A stretch of 19,681 nt of DNA from Chrysomallon squamiferum (GCA_012295275.1 CM022677.1:13615154-13634834), one strand, 5' to 3'; numbered from the stretch's first letter, positions 1 to 9,859 are shown. Numbers and translations: made by a program. The notes: generated by a model not told the origin, from the letters alone.

Positions 1-29
1 TTTTTGAAAAAAGGACAGAAACATTATTT

Positions 30-81
30 ATTTATTTATTTATTTATTATTTATTTATTATGGTTTATTATTATTATTATT

Positions 82-143
<62 letters not shown>
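30..143. repeat. ATTT and TTA/TTG compound microsatellite
   Basis: A run of TTTA/ATTT units is followed by TTA, TTG and TTA blocks. It is simple-sequence DNA typical of a eukaryotic genome. Confidence 0.95.
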
Positions 144-144
<1 letters not shown>

Positions 145-822
145 TTTGGAAGAAATAGTTTCATAAAAGTTGGGGGTTGTTAGGTGGGATTTTCTCTTTT
201 CTTGAAGAATTTTATTTATAAATACATTCATTCAAACAATGTGTGTGTGCATGTGTGTACTTGCATGCGTATGTAAATTAATTTGGACAAAGAACCTCAT
301 TTGTTTTAATTGTTATTTGTTTTGTTTTTAAAAACGTTAATGTTTTGAGGATAAAAATATAATATTTAAAAGTTTCTAAAGTTTTCCTCTTTTATATTCT
401 TCTGTCTCAATCATCCTCATACATTTTTCTTTCATTTCTGTATATTTTTCTCTCATTCAATTTCATTTAATTTTATTTTTTCTTATTGTATTTCTGTTCT
501 TTAATCTAGTTATGAATCTGTGTTCTGTTTTCTAGTCTGTCTGTCGGTCTGTCAATTTTTAAAGAATGGTTGTGAAATACCTACATGAATGCTCAATAAT
601 AATTTTCAGTAGTTGTATTTTTAATTTTTTTCTCTCATTTTTGCATCATGCTTGGAAAAAAGAAAAAAAAATTATATTCCATTTTCATTTGTCTTTTTGT
701 CAAAAATAAATGATTAGTGAAAATATTTTTGTTGTTATTTGTTTCTGTTATTCTGATATTGTTTGATGAACATGTTACAGCTAATATCTTCATTTATGAA
801 AAACTGGTATGTTTTAACTACT

Positions 823-940
823 ACTTCTACTATGCTACTTCTACTATTACTACTACTACTATTACTGCTGCCAGCCATACAATTTATACTACTACTACTA
901 CTGCTCCTACTATTATTGCTACTACTAACGATAATAATAT
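823..940. repeat. Degenerate ACT/CTA triplet microsatellite
   Basis: Imperfect triplet repeat (ACT/CTA with TTA interruptions), broken near 868-886 by a short unique stretch. It opens all frames on both strands and so creates artefactual open frames. Confidence 0.9.
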
Positions 941-1054
941 TTAATACAAAAATAATGTAATAAAAATGTCTCAACCATTACACGATACCATGCAGTTCAG
1001 TCTTTCGAGAGTTTTGTACTTGACATTGTTAAAACAGAACAGATCAGAAAACTT

Positions 1055-1102
1055 ATTGCTATTATTATTATTATGATTATTATTATTATTATTATTATTA
1101 TT

Positions 1103-1138
<36 letters not shown>

Positions 1139-1205
1139 GCTGTTGTTTTAATAATAATAATAATAATTATTATTATTATTATTGTTATTATTATTATTAT
1201 TATTA
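1055..1205. repeat. Compound TTA/TTG/TAA microsatellite
   Basis: Blocks of TTA, then about twelve TTG/TTGC triplets, then TAA and again TTA. The neighbouring TAA and TTA blocks are mutually complementary and could fold into a weak hairpin. Confidence 0.95.
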
Positions 1206-1706
1206 AAAGGAAAAGACATGCCGATGTGATTTTATGAGTTTCTGTAGTTACAGGATAAATAAATTGTTGGGGAAAGTATAATCTACTTAATGACATAATC
1301 GAAAGAGAAATAACAAAGTAAAGTATTCGGAACGGGAAATTAATCGTGTTCTCTGTAACTTTTTAATTTGTCACAAAGTACATTTAATTTATGCACAGTA
1401 AACGCCATGAAGGAAATACATTTGTACAGTGGGATTTATGTTTTGAAATTTCAAAAATCATGTCTCAAATTCACCCTAGCATGCAGAGTTCACGTGAGTT
1501 CATATTATTGGGGATTTTTTACATTGTTTTGCTTGTTATTATTACGTTATAATTTATTCATATAATAAAAATGAATCCGTTAGAGAATATGCATGACGTC
1601 ACTGCCACAGAATCCCGAAGTATCGCTTCGAGACTATATTGAAAGCGCTCGATCCGGGGACACGTTAAGAATTACTGTAATTAAGAACGTAATTAAAATT
1701 TGAACG

Positions 1707-1708
<2 letters not shown>

Positions 1709-1768
<60 letters not shown>
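1709..1768. repeat. (AT)n dinucleotide repeat
   Basis: About 30 uninterrupted AT units. Confidence 0.98.
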
Positions 1769-1772
<4 letters not shown>

Positions 1773-2029
1773 TTTTTGTATGGATACTTGGTTTACGTCA
1801 TGTCATTTTACTGTGCGTTAGTGCTGTCTTCACTTCGCTGTGGATTACCTCTGGACCGGTGAATTTAGCAGACGAATAAGGTAGGTTGGGTTTTGTTTAC
1901 AAAATGACAGGAGGCTCAAAAACGCGCGCTTCGTTCTCCAAGCGGCGTTTTTCACCTGGCAAATAAAGCGTTTGTAATATTTGATCGGGCCCTTAGTTTT
2001 AGTTTTATTTTTCAATTTAGGGATTAAAG

Positions 2030-2205
2030 CAGGGGTGCGCAAACTGAGGCTGTGGGAAGGATGTCGCCTCGTCACATTTTCGTTACAGAGATTCATTGTT
2101 AAAAATTAGGCAAAGTCATATTATGTTACGCTTTCAGATTTTACGCGTAATCACAAATGAAATTTGTGCAGCCAGTGAAGTTAAAGCGGAGTTTGCGCAG
2201 CCCTG
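2030..2205. mobile_element. hAT-like non-autonomous element (MITE)
   Basis: The 16-nt left end CAGGGGTGCGCAAACT (2030-2045) is matched as an inverted repeat by AGTTTGCGCAGCCCTG (2190-2205), with one mismatch. The ends start and finish CAG...CTG, as is usual for hAT elements. The flanking 8-mers GATTAAAG (2022-2029) and GTTTAGAG (2206-2213) agree at 6 of 8 positions and look like a decayed 8-bp target duplication, the hAT length. The 176-bp interior has no coding capacity. The family call rests on termini and duplication length only. Confidence 0.75.
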
Positions 2206-2599
2206 GTTTAGAGCGATGACTAGAGGGACACATGTAGTCTGTGTACTGAATTAGAGAAAAGCGAGAACGGTTAGAAAAGATACTGAATCACTGACTTCAT
2301 CTGCTTATTTTCTTAGACATATTCTTGTACAGAATGTAAACTTTACAATCTTATAATTAATATTTCAAAATAGCTTCTATCAAAACAACAACAATATTAA
2401 TAACAAATATTTTAAAAAACCCTCCGAAATTTAAGAAAAAATAGTAGAATGTAAACTCTGTTAGTGTTGTATAGTTAATTATGTTTAAGTGTACGTCACG
2501 CACCCTTTCTGTTGTTTCTTAATTCCTTCTATTTATCAACTTTAACAGTCTTTAACATGATTAGCTATTCTTCTGTTTCTGTCTCCATTCCTTTAAAAA

Positions 2600-2602
<3 letters not shown>

Positions 2603-2688
<86 letters not shown>

Positions 2689-2700
2689 CACACACACACA
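2603..2700. repeat. (CT)n followed by (CA)n microsatellite
   Basis: About 41 CT units run directly into a short CA tract. The polypyrimidine-polypurine mirror symmetry could form triplex DNA, but that is a general property of such tracts. Confidence 0.97.
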
Positions 2701-2974
2701 GATACACAGTCACCAAGAATCATATCTACATAAACAAGTCACTGAAAATAACCATGTTGCCCAAATCCAATTTTTATTTTAAAAAAATGTCCACCTACAC
2801 CAGCACTTATCTACTGTTTTACTTTGATCTTACCCATCACTTCCCTGTCCCTAGAGAATTAACACACCCCTCAAAAATATTCAACAGATCTGTATACCCT
2901 CCTCCATCATATATATATATAAATGTTAGTAATGTTAGAAATAAATTATCCGTAAAGAAAACAAGCACATTGTG

Positions 2975-3370
2975 GTTTTAAAATCAGTTTTATTTCGATT
3001 AATGGTTACAGAAAGTGGTAAATTTTAGTTTTTATAAGTACTTCATTTAATAGTTGTTAACACACTAATTTCAAAAACCATATTTATTTCATTTAATAGA
3101 ATAATAGTAAAAAAAAACAATAATTTCAAAAATCATTTTATTTCATATAACAATTAATTGTTTACAGAAAATATCAAAACATGCATTAACTTTACATTAT
3201 TTTATTTCATTTAATAATAAATTGTTTACAGAAAATAGTAAAAAGAAATAACAAAATGGTTTTAAAAATTGCTTTCATTTCATATTTAATGTTTACACTA
3301 ACTATTTAAAAAACAACAAAGTAATTTATAAAAATAGTTTCAGTTTACTTCATTTCATTTAAAGTTTACT
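2975..3370. repeat. Degenerate AT-rich tandem repeat
   Basis: Several diverged units of roughly 60-90 nt share the words TTTATTTCATTTAATA, GTTTACAGAAAATA and AATTTCAAAAA/TTTTAAAAA. At least four or five copies of the TTTCATTTAA core can be picked out by eye. The period is not regular enough to fix unit borders. Confidence 0.55.
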
Positions 3371-4511
3371 AAAGTATTATTAATAAAAATAAAAACAATT
3401 AAGTACCTAGCAGAAAACAACGACTAAGACTGAATGCATTTTAAAATAAGTTTAATGTTAATACATTTTTCATAATTATGAGAGAGAGAGAGAGATTGTT
3501 GTTGTTGTTTTTTTATTATTATTTCTTACTCCTTAAAGTTCTGTTCTTGTTTTAATTATTTATTTATTTATTTATTATTTTTTATTTATAAAGGAGTAAT
3601 GTTGTCCTTGCTAGTAACAGTGGTGAGTTAGTAGCTGGAAGTATGTTTGATTACATTTTGCAGTTTCCCATTGGGTTGCTCCTATTTTTGTTTTGTTTTT
3701 TCAATCACAATGAGGCCCATTTTAGGTAGCAGAATAATTTCTGGTTTTGATGGTCTAGATCAGATAATGTAATTAGAGATGGTTTTTATTGTTATTTATT
3801 TTAATGATGATTGTTATGAGGCTTTGTTTGGGTTATCAGATACTTAAATGTCTGTTGCAGATGTCTGTCAATGTACATCCACTCAATCATGAAGACAGTT
3901 ATAACAAACAGTTAGATAACTGCTTCCATTGGTCAGCAAGAAAAAATATGTTATAAACACCTTCTCGTAGACAGTAAAACATCTGTCACAGATTTTGATC
4001 ATTCATTCACTGAGTTCTACTCAGAACAGGAAAATCCTAATACTTACTGAGACAAAAACTGATCTTGTTGGTCAGATCTCACTGAAAAACAGTCACCTTC
4101 ATTTTATTATCACTGTGAAATAAAAACACACCTTGTAATTTCACCTCTATGCCTGTGTCTAACAAAGTGGAAATTTGCACATTATTAATATTATTTTTGA
4201 CAAACAAGTAATCTGAACATTGTTCAAAGTTCTTGTACTCTGAACATTTTCAGTAACCTCCCTTTGTTTAACTTTCACCAGTTACACCGATTCCCACCAT
4301 CCCTTTCACAAAAGCTGGTGAACCACTGGTATTATAATTATTATTATAATTAGTAGTAGTAGTACTACTATTATTGTTATTACAGCTACTGCTACTAATA
4401 CTGCTACAAAAAATTATTATTATCTCTATAATTATTATTAGTAATAGTAGTAGTAGTATAGTACTGGATTGATATTGATTATTACTGGAAGTATTATTAT
4501 ATAAAAGTATT

Positions 4512-4527
4512 GTTATTGTTATTATTA

Positions 4528-4581
<54 letters not shown>

Positions 4582-4600
4582 CTGTTGTTGTTGTTGTTAT
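4512..4600. repeat. TTA/TTG triplet microsatellite
   Basis: About twenty TTA triplets are followed by five TTG triplets. Read on the minus strand it gives a poly-Asn artefact. Confidence 0.95.
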
Positions 4601-4834
4601 TGAGGAATCCGTGGAGAGGAGTGTGCTGACTAGTGCTGTCACCCCAAGTGTGTTGGGGGTGCAACGGAACTAAGAACACTGACTGTCTGCTGAGTTGAAC
4701 TTTGACCTCAAACTGAACACTAGCTTACTGAACTGTATATGTAACTGTCTGTTGTTTGTAATTGCGTGTGTGTGTGCATTTGATACCCACATTTATTAAT
4801 AGTAATAGTTATTAATATTTATTATTATTATTAT

Positions 4835-4838
<4 letters not shown>

Positions 4839-4877
<39 letters not shown>
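4839..4877. repeat. (TA)n dinucleotide repeat
   Basis: About 19 uninterrupted TA units, preceded by a short TTA run. Confidence 0.97.
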
Positions 4878-4880
<3 letters not shown>

Positions 4881-5179
4881 CAGTGGTACCTTGACTTACA
4901 AGTGTTTTTTGTTGTTGTTTTAATGTTTTTTTCAGTCTTGTCGTTTCCTCAATGAAGGTACCTGCGAGTCCTGCTGTCCCCAGCAGTATACATTGACCTT
5001 GACCTTGATAAAATGGTGCTTATTCCAAAAGCAAAGTTCATATTAGGGTCTCTGTGTGTGAGGAGATGTCCAGGTAAAAAACAAAGAGTGAAAATAGTAA
5101 AAATGTATTAATTATAAAAAATAACAACAACATAATCTGTTCAAAAAAGCCATATTTCCAGCAGCAGCAAACAACCACT

Positions 5180-5470
5180 ATAAACAACACACGTACATCC
5201 AAAAACCCAGACAACAGGAGAGTAGGATTCGCCTTCATAGTCCAAGATCACACAAACAAACCCACATGCATACAATTCGGCCGTATCACAAATCACCTTT
5301 CAGCATGCACGGCCGAATTCCAGCAGACCAGACCTACTCAGCAGAATACAACATCTACACGAGGACATACAACACAACAACAAACAACTAATCATCAAGT
5401 GGCTCCCAGCACATGTCAGCATCATCGGCAACGAACTTGCCGACCATTACGCTAAAGAGTCACTCAGCAT
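5180..5470 (+). pseudogene. RNase H domain fragment of a non-LTR retrotransposon
   Basis: In one frame (about 5195-5335) the DNA reads RVGFAFIVQDH...TAEF, which fits the first strands and the conserved Glu segment (TAE) of a LINE-type RNase H domain. In a second frame (about 5337-5468) it reads LLSRIQHLHEDI then IKWLPAHV...GNELADHYAKESL, matching the C-terminal 'WxPxHxGxxGNExAD.xAK' signature. The segment that would hold the middle catalytic Asp (usually in a TDS context) is missing at the frame change near 5335, so there is an internal deletion. The usual Gly after HV is Ser. The reverse transcriptase is absent. The fragment stops where viral homology begins, so it marks the left edge of the viral locus. 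Recognition is by motif, not database search. Confidence 0.75.
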
Positions 5471-5506
5471 ATTGTTCATTTGATTATTATCAGTTGTTGA
5501 ATTAGG

Positions 5507-5872
5507 ATGTTCACAGCTTTGGGTATAATTGCTACTGAAATCATTGAATTTGCGTTTGATACATCAGTGGAACTTGCTACATCAGCTATTACAGATTCTA
5601 CCGCTCCAGCTATAGCCGAAATTGTCGGAGCTGACAGTGTATATCTACCTCAAGCGACTGCTATCGGACAAAGTATAGTTGAATCTTCTGTAGAAGGCAC
5701 TGCTAGCTATACTAAAACTCAAATAAACGACGCTTTGGATCAATTCACTGATTTTGTGAATTCAAAAGATACAGCAGTAGATAATAACGTTTAATCTGAA
5801 GAACGAGAGGAATTGGAAACTGAAGAGGACGAATACGTATCATATATGCATACTACTAGTCCAATTTCATGA
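5507..5872 (+). pseudogene. Capsid ORF1, unit A (Ala-rich leader protein), nonsense-interrupted
   Basis: A frame of about 121 codons starts at ATG 5507, the same first ATG as in unit B, and ends at TGA 5870-5872. An in-frame TAA at 5792-5794 interrupts it after 95 codons. The codons beyond the TAA still match unit B (acidic EEDEYVSY segment), so the TAA is a lesion rather than the natural end. The N-terminal half is rich in Ala, Ile, Thr and Ser and looks like amphipathic helices (MFTALGIIATEIIEFAFD at the start); the C-terminal part is acidic. No phospholipase A2 motif is seen. The natural stop overlaps the ORF2 start as ATGA. Position suggests a minor capsid or capsid-associated protein, but no homologue is recognised. 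Confidence 0.7.
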
Positions 5873-6507
5873 ATAAAGGGAAACGTATATTAAACAAGAA
5901 GGACGTTACCAGACTTTGGGCTATAGCTAAAGCTAAAGCATTTGATATATTATCAGAGATAAATGTGCCGGTGGATCAGCGGTTACAAATTCGGCGTCAA
6001 TATCCAAATTTACAGATTCCAAATCAAGATTTCTATTCGGCAATACAAAATATTCGGAACGAATATAACCATATTGAAGATCAAGACGAAGAGGACCCTT
6101 TTAATACGCCTATATACCCAGAAGACGAACAAGCATTAAAAGCATCAGAACAACAAGGCATGAAACGACAAAACATCAAACCTGGAGGAGGATCTAGCTC
6201 CAAAGTTCCTAATAATAATCAACTATCTACGAGGATATCACAAGATTTATTGGATCAATATAATTCCAAAGGAACGTATGTTCAACCTCAAGAGTCCGTA
6301 ATGGAACCTGATTCTATCATGAACGAAGAGGTAACTGATACAGGTGGAAGTGAAGCCGTAGAAGGTGCTCCTATGGCCTCTGCTACAGGAAATAACGTTT
6401 TATACCAAGGATTTGGAGGTACAACGTCTGGAGCTAATCATTTAAACGAACATTCACTAGTGAGATTAATTTCTCTAAACAAAGAAAACCTAGTATGTCA
6501 GTTATAG
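5869..6507 (+). CDS. Capsid ORF2, unit A (acidic, Gly/Ser-rich capsid N-terminal region)
   Basis: An intact 212-codon frame opens at ATG 5869, which overlaps the ORF1 stop by 4 nt. Residues 1-60 are basic and helical (MNKGKRILNKKDVTRLWAIA at the start). Residues 65-95 are acidic (EDQDEEDPF). Residues 98-190 hold a basic patch and a Gly/Ser/Asn-rich stretch (GGGSSSKVPNNNQ) ending in GFGGT. Such disordered Gly-rich segments commonly precede the jelly-roll in parvovirus capsids. From about 6448 on the -1 frame, not this one, matches unit B, so the last 20 or so codons of this frame are probably not what the full product carries. It is one of the few viral frames without a break; whether it is expressed is unknown. 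Confidence 0.65.
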   Translation: MNKGKRILNKKDVTRLWAIAKAKAFDILSEINVPVDQRLQIRRQYPNLQIPNQDFYSAIQNIRNEYNHIEDQDEEDPFNTPIYPEDEQALKASEQQGMKRQNIKPGGGSSSKVPNNNQLSTRISQDLLDQYNSKGTYVQPQESVMEPDSIMNEEVTDTGGSEAVEGAPMASATGNNVLYQGFGGTTSGANHLNEHSLVRLISLNKENLVCQL

Positions 6508-7511
6508 ATAATGCAACAGATGCTTCAGCATGGAAAAATGCAATAGGTGATCCAAATGTGTGAATTTACATTCAATCATGGTGGTCACATTATACCTTAT
6601 TGGTATAAAGCAGCTAGTACGAAGGCAGACGATTGGAATTTACCTGATGAGGTTGTAGGCTATAAAATTAAAAAATTCGGATTTAATATAAATAATATGA
6701 TAATACATGTTCCAAACGAAGTACCAGTAATGGCACCTCCAAATGCACGAGTTTGGACATTTACAGATATTTATAATGATTATGGATTACCTGATAAACA
6801 TTTGGACCTATCTCATAATAATCGATTAAAAGATGAAGAATGTATGGACTGCTATCACTACCTATTTTAACCATCAGTACAGGAATGTACACTATTCAGC
6901 TTGTTATCAAAATAAAGCTGGTAAAGATTTAGGAGCACGATCGATGGCAGATGATGCTAGCACCAAACTAGGTAAAAGCGGTATATCTAGCAATGATTTA
7001 GATAATCCAAATGTGAACACGTGCATGGACGGTAAACACCGTCGTACGTATCAGTGCAATAGACCTCCTATGTTCCTAATAGGTTTATACCCTGATGTAG
7101 AGAAAACTAGCAACGGAGCTACATTATTCTTTAATTACCATGCTAACATACAAATAACTTATTATAGCGAGGTGGAGTTTTTAGTCAGAACGGCAATGTG
7201 TCCAAAATACATACCTATAGGTTTGGGTGGATGTCCGTCAGGTAATGGCAGGACTCATTTTTAAATTGAACGATACTACAACTGTAGGAAATAAAGACAA
7301 TGTGAAACATACAGAACAAGATCAATTCTTAGATGAAACTGTAAAACAATATAAAGATCGAATCGAAAAAACATGGAAAATGAGAATATATGCCCCTATA
7401 TGGGACAATTGGAATAAACGTAAAGCCAGACGACGATTTATCTGGCCAGTACACGGTGCTTATGGAGATAGAAGTGTACCTATTACAGGAGATTGGTCTT
7501 ATCCAGTATAA
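6438..7511 (+). pseudogene. Main capsid protein (ORF3), unit A, frameshifted and deleted
   Basis: The -1 frame opens after TAA 6435-6437 and has its first ATG at 6495. Three breaks follow. About 2 nt are lost near 6560 (frame moves, then HGGHIIPYWYK and GYKIKKFGFNINNMIIHV are read). A deletion of about 390 nt lies near 6848, where DEECMD is joined to TYFNHQYRNVHYSACY in another frame. About 1 nt is gained near 7230-7240, before the C-terminal block NKDNVKHTEQDQF...RIYAPIWDNWNKRKARRR. The end is TAA 7509-7511. Unit A keeps a stretch of about 45 codons (FLIGLYPDV...FFNYHANIQITYYSEVEFLV, about 7070-7205) that unit B lacks; its alternating hydrophobic pattern suits a late strand of a parvovirus capsid jelly-roll. 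AATAAA signals follow at 7519 and 7523. Capsid assignment is by pattern and position. Confidence 0.75.
6441..6447 (+). promoter_or_regulatory. Candidate -1 ribosomal frameshift site (T_TTA_AAC)
   Basis: TTTAAAC lies with exactly the zero-frame phase needed in ORF2 (CAT TTA AAC). Slipping back one base enters the ORF3 frame. That frame is open from a TAA at 6435-6437 and encodes FKRTFTS, matching the same segment upstream of the ORF3 ATG in unit B. This heptamer is a classical strong slip site. No obvious strong stem or pseudoknot follows; only short palindromes (CACTAGTG at about 6454) are seen. Unit B has TTCAAAA at the aligned place and a TAA before it, so the site is not conserved. Splicing could also join the frames. 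Confidence 0.5.
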
Positions 7512-7544
7512 AAACAAAAATAAATAAATGAAAATACTTTCTCA

Positions 7545-7571
7545 TAGTTGCGTAAGAATACAGTTAAAAGT
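7545..7571 (+). promoter_or_regulatory. Conserved noncoding block upstream of the NS promoter, unit A
   Basis: TAGTTGCGTA then GAATACAGTTAAAAGT is shared with 13347-13373 in unit B (26 of 27 positions). It lies between the capsid stop and the NS promoter, in DNA otherwise clearly diverged between the units. Its role is unknown; a factor-binding or RNA-processing site is possible. Confidence 0.5.
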
Positions 7572-7604
7572 ATGTTAATATTTACGTTCATTTAGTCACG
7601 TAAC

Positions 7605-7660
7605 ATTTATTACGTCATGTTTGTGACGTCATGTTCATAACGTTATAAATAAAAGATCGT
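7605..7660 (+). promoter_or_regulatory. NS promoter, unit A (CRE-like site and TATA box)
   Basis: TTACGTCA, then a perfect TGACGTCA palindrome (7624-7631), then TATAAATA (7644-7651). The NS1 ATG is 109 nt downstream of the TATA box. The same order and spacing occur in unit B. TGACGTCA is the known CREB/ATF consensus, so host CREB/ATF-type factors may have driven NS transcription (inference). Confidence 0.7.
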
Positions 7661-7759
7661 TCAGCGAAAAAATTACTCATTTGTTTGTTATCTGTTACAT
7701 GAAATTGAATATTTTAAACAAACATATACATTTAATTTTGATTGTCATCAGGATTAATA

Positions 7760-9859
7760 ATGGATAGATATGTTGAAACCGTTGGAGATAGTTATTATAG
7801 TGTGGTTATAGGACACACTAGTTACGACATGGTACACCTGAAATTTTTGGTACCCAGATCTCTAGCTAAAGACAAAGAAGGTAAATACGTTTACGCACCA
7901 GGCAAGAATTATATTAAAAGCTACCAGATGGATCAGCAAGACATATTAGACAAGACTGTGGATCATTGGGCCACGCCCAATTACGAATATCTGGCAAAAG
8001 GACAGGACAGAGTCGTGACAGAATTGAAATCCTTTATACGAAACAAGAACTGGAAGATACTATTAGTATATCATCAAAAAGATTGTCAAGTAGAAAGTAA
8101 TTATCCTACTTATGGTTCTCACGTTCACATTATATGGAAAACTAACATGAAGACCCCATCACAAGATAGACAATACAGACGACTCCATCGTGCAATTTTA
8201 AATGAAAAGGGATACATCAGGATTCGTAAATTGAAGGATCCACAATGTACATCTGTAGAAAACTACATGATGTATTTGATGAACGATTCAGAGAAGATGT
8301 ATTTAGGAACAAATGACGAAAAGATGCTACACATTTGGAACGAAACAGAAAAATGTTCCAACGAGGAGGAAGAAGACTTAATGAACGTTCTGTTAGATTT
8401 TTTTGACGATCAACCAATAAAAGATAACAGTACAATTATTTCCGATATCAAAGAGCCTGTGAGAAAGGAAGACGTCAATTCCAATAAGAGTACAACATCA
8501 TCTCATGTCGTGAATCACGGCAAAGAAACATCTTCCGCAGCAGCTAAGATGGAGGAAGTGATGTTAGAAACTATACCTGAAGACAAAAACAGGATCAACT
8601 AGTTCCATCTCATCTGATAACGAACAAATCAGCTGATACATTTGACTTCTTTTATAAACTAATAGTTAAACATCCAGACGTGAACAAACTGAATTTTTTA
8701 ATCAGCAAATATGACAGTAACAGTAACGAGTTTAAAGCTATATGTAGCTAACACATCAGGAGAAAAGCTATTCAAGGCTGCTAGATCGAAATACATGGAA
8801 GAGGAAGCAGACAAGAACGCATACGACCAGATTCTGTCATTATCGGAAAACATCGATAATTACATGACACCAGATAACAGTTTAAAAGTGTTCAACACCT
8901 GGTGTGTAGAACAATGCATTCCTGAACGATGGTTGTATGTGTTAATTGTTTCTGTTTTGAAAGGAAAAGGAAAAAAGAAAGTAGGATTGTACTTACAAGG
9001 AGAATCCGATTCCGGTAAAACAATGATATCGAGCAGTATGTTCGAATGTCTTAACTGCGCCGGAAAAATAGCCAAGGATAATGTCCCCTGGCAGATGCTA
9101 GGTAACAAGAAGATTGTGCTAGGTGAAGAGATTTGTATCACGCAAAGTAATATAGACAAGTACAAAGATCTACTAAGCGGAAGCAAAGCCACTTGTGAGC
9201 GTAAAGGAACTACACCTACCTACTGTCGAGCTAATCTATGCATGATCAACTCTAACAACCCGTTTGGTCAGATCAGTATAATGAAAACCCGACTCTATTT
9301 TCTACAGGATTTAAAGAAAAGTGATACATTGAAGCAAGCCTATAATCTGATACATCCAGGATTATTCAAAATCGGTTTCAAACCTACAGAGGACGAAATG
9401 ATGATAGCTTTGGAAAATGACAGGGAATATTTTAGACTAAAACATAATAACAATATAAATGACAATACAGTCGACGGCAGGAATAGTTATTTCAGAGATA
9501 ACTTTGATGACAGTCAGACAGTCAGCGAGCCTACAACACATATACTTTGCAATTCATCACCTAACAAAAGAAAATATATCGAGATATCGTCAGACGATGA
9601 CGAACCAGAACAGGAAAATAAGTATTGTGCTTCGCAGGATCTCTTCATACAGAGTCAGAAACGATTCAAAGGTGAATCTGATGAAAACAAAGGTAGTAAA
9701 CGTGAATTAGAAGAAGAGGATGAAGTGGTGTCTCCCACACCGCCTTCAAATAACAAAACATTAAAGATGTACATACCGGAATCTCAACCGTTCTACGACG
9801 ACTTCACAGAAACAATTCAAGAGACACAAATGGACATATTTAAACGTTATAAACAATAA
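7760..9859 (+). pseudogene. NS1-like replication protein (HUH nickase plus SF3 helicase), unit A
   Basis: ATG 7760 gives MDRYVETVGDSYYSVVIGH. His121-Val-His123 (GSHVHIIW, 8120-8128) is the metal-binding HUH motif of a rolling-hairpin nickase. Tyr169 or Tyr172 (ENYMMYLMND) is the likely catalytic Tyr, but without the Lys at +4 seen in many Rep proteins. After a variable linker come the SF3 helicase motifs: Walker A GESDSGKT (8999-9022), Walker B KKIVLGEEI, and motif C ANLCMINSN. The tail is acidic and Ser-rich. Two compensating lesions break the linker: a frame change just before 8599 (stop TAG at 8600-8602) and a loss of about 8 nt near 8745. An in-frame 18-nt deletion after NPFG removes residues present in unit B. 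AATAAA overlaps and follows the TAA stop. Family assignment is confident; activity is excluded by the breaks. Confidence 0.88.

Larger units (their letters stand above)
1..5179. other. Host noncoding DNA, left flank
   Basis: AT-rich host DNA without a gene I can support. It is dominated by simple repeats and one MITE, listed separately. Open frames here (for example in 735-1296, 2512-2733 and 4268-4642) are translations of triplet or CT repeats into poly-Leu, poly-Ile, poly-Asn or Leu-Ser runs and are not convincing genes. I see nothing specific in about 144-822, 1206-1700, 2206-2600, 3371-4510 and 4878-5179. Confidence 0.7.

Noticed and set aside
735-1296. Open frames on both strands
   Set aside because: They translate triplet microsatellites into homopolymer runs with no codon or domain signal.
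1845-2096. Minus-strand open frame of 83 codons
   Set aside because: It runs through the MITE end, has no domain and shows no splice or codon support.
2512-2733. Open frame with Leu-Ser repeats
   Set aside because: It is the CT microsatellite read as codons.
4268-4642. Minus-strand poly-Asn open frame
   Set aside because: It is TTA-repeat translation with no supporting features.
4990-5010. TTGACCTTGACCTTGA as tandem nuclear-receptor half-sites
   Set aside because: Short words like this arise by chance, and there is no gene or promoter context nearby.
8860-9192. Minus-strand open frame of 110 codons
   Set aside because: It lies antisense to the NS1 helicase domain, which is conserved in the other unit while this frame has no independent support.
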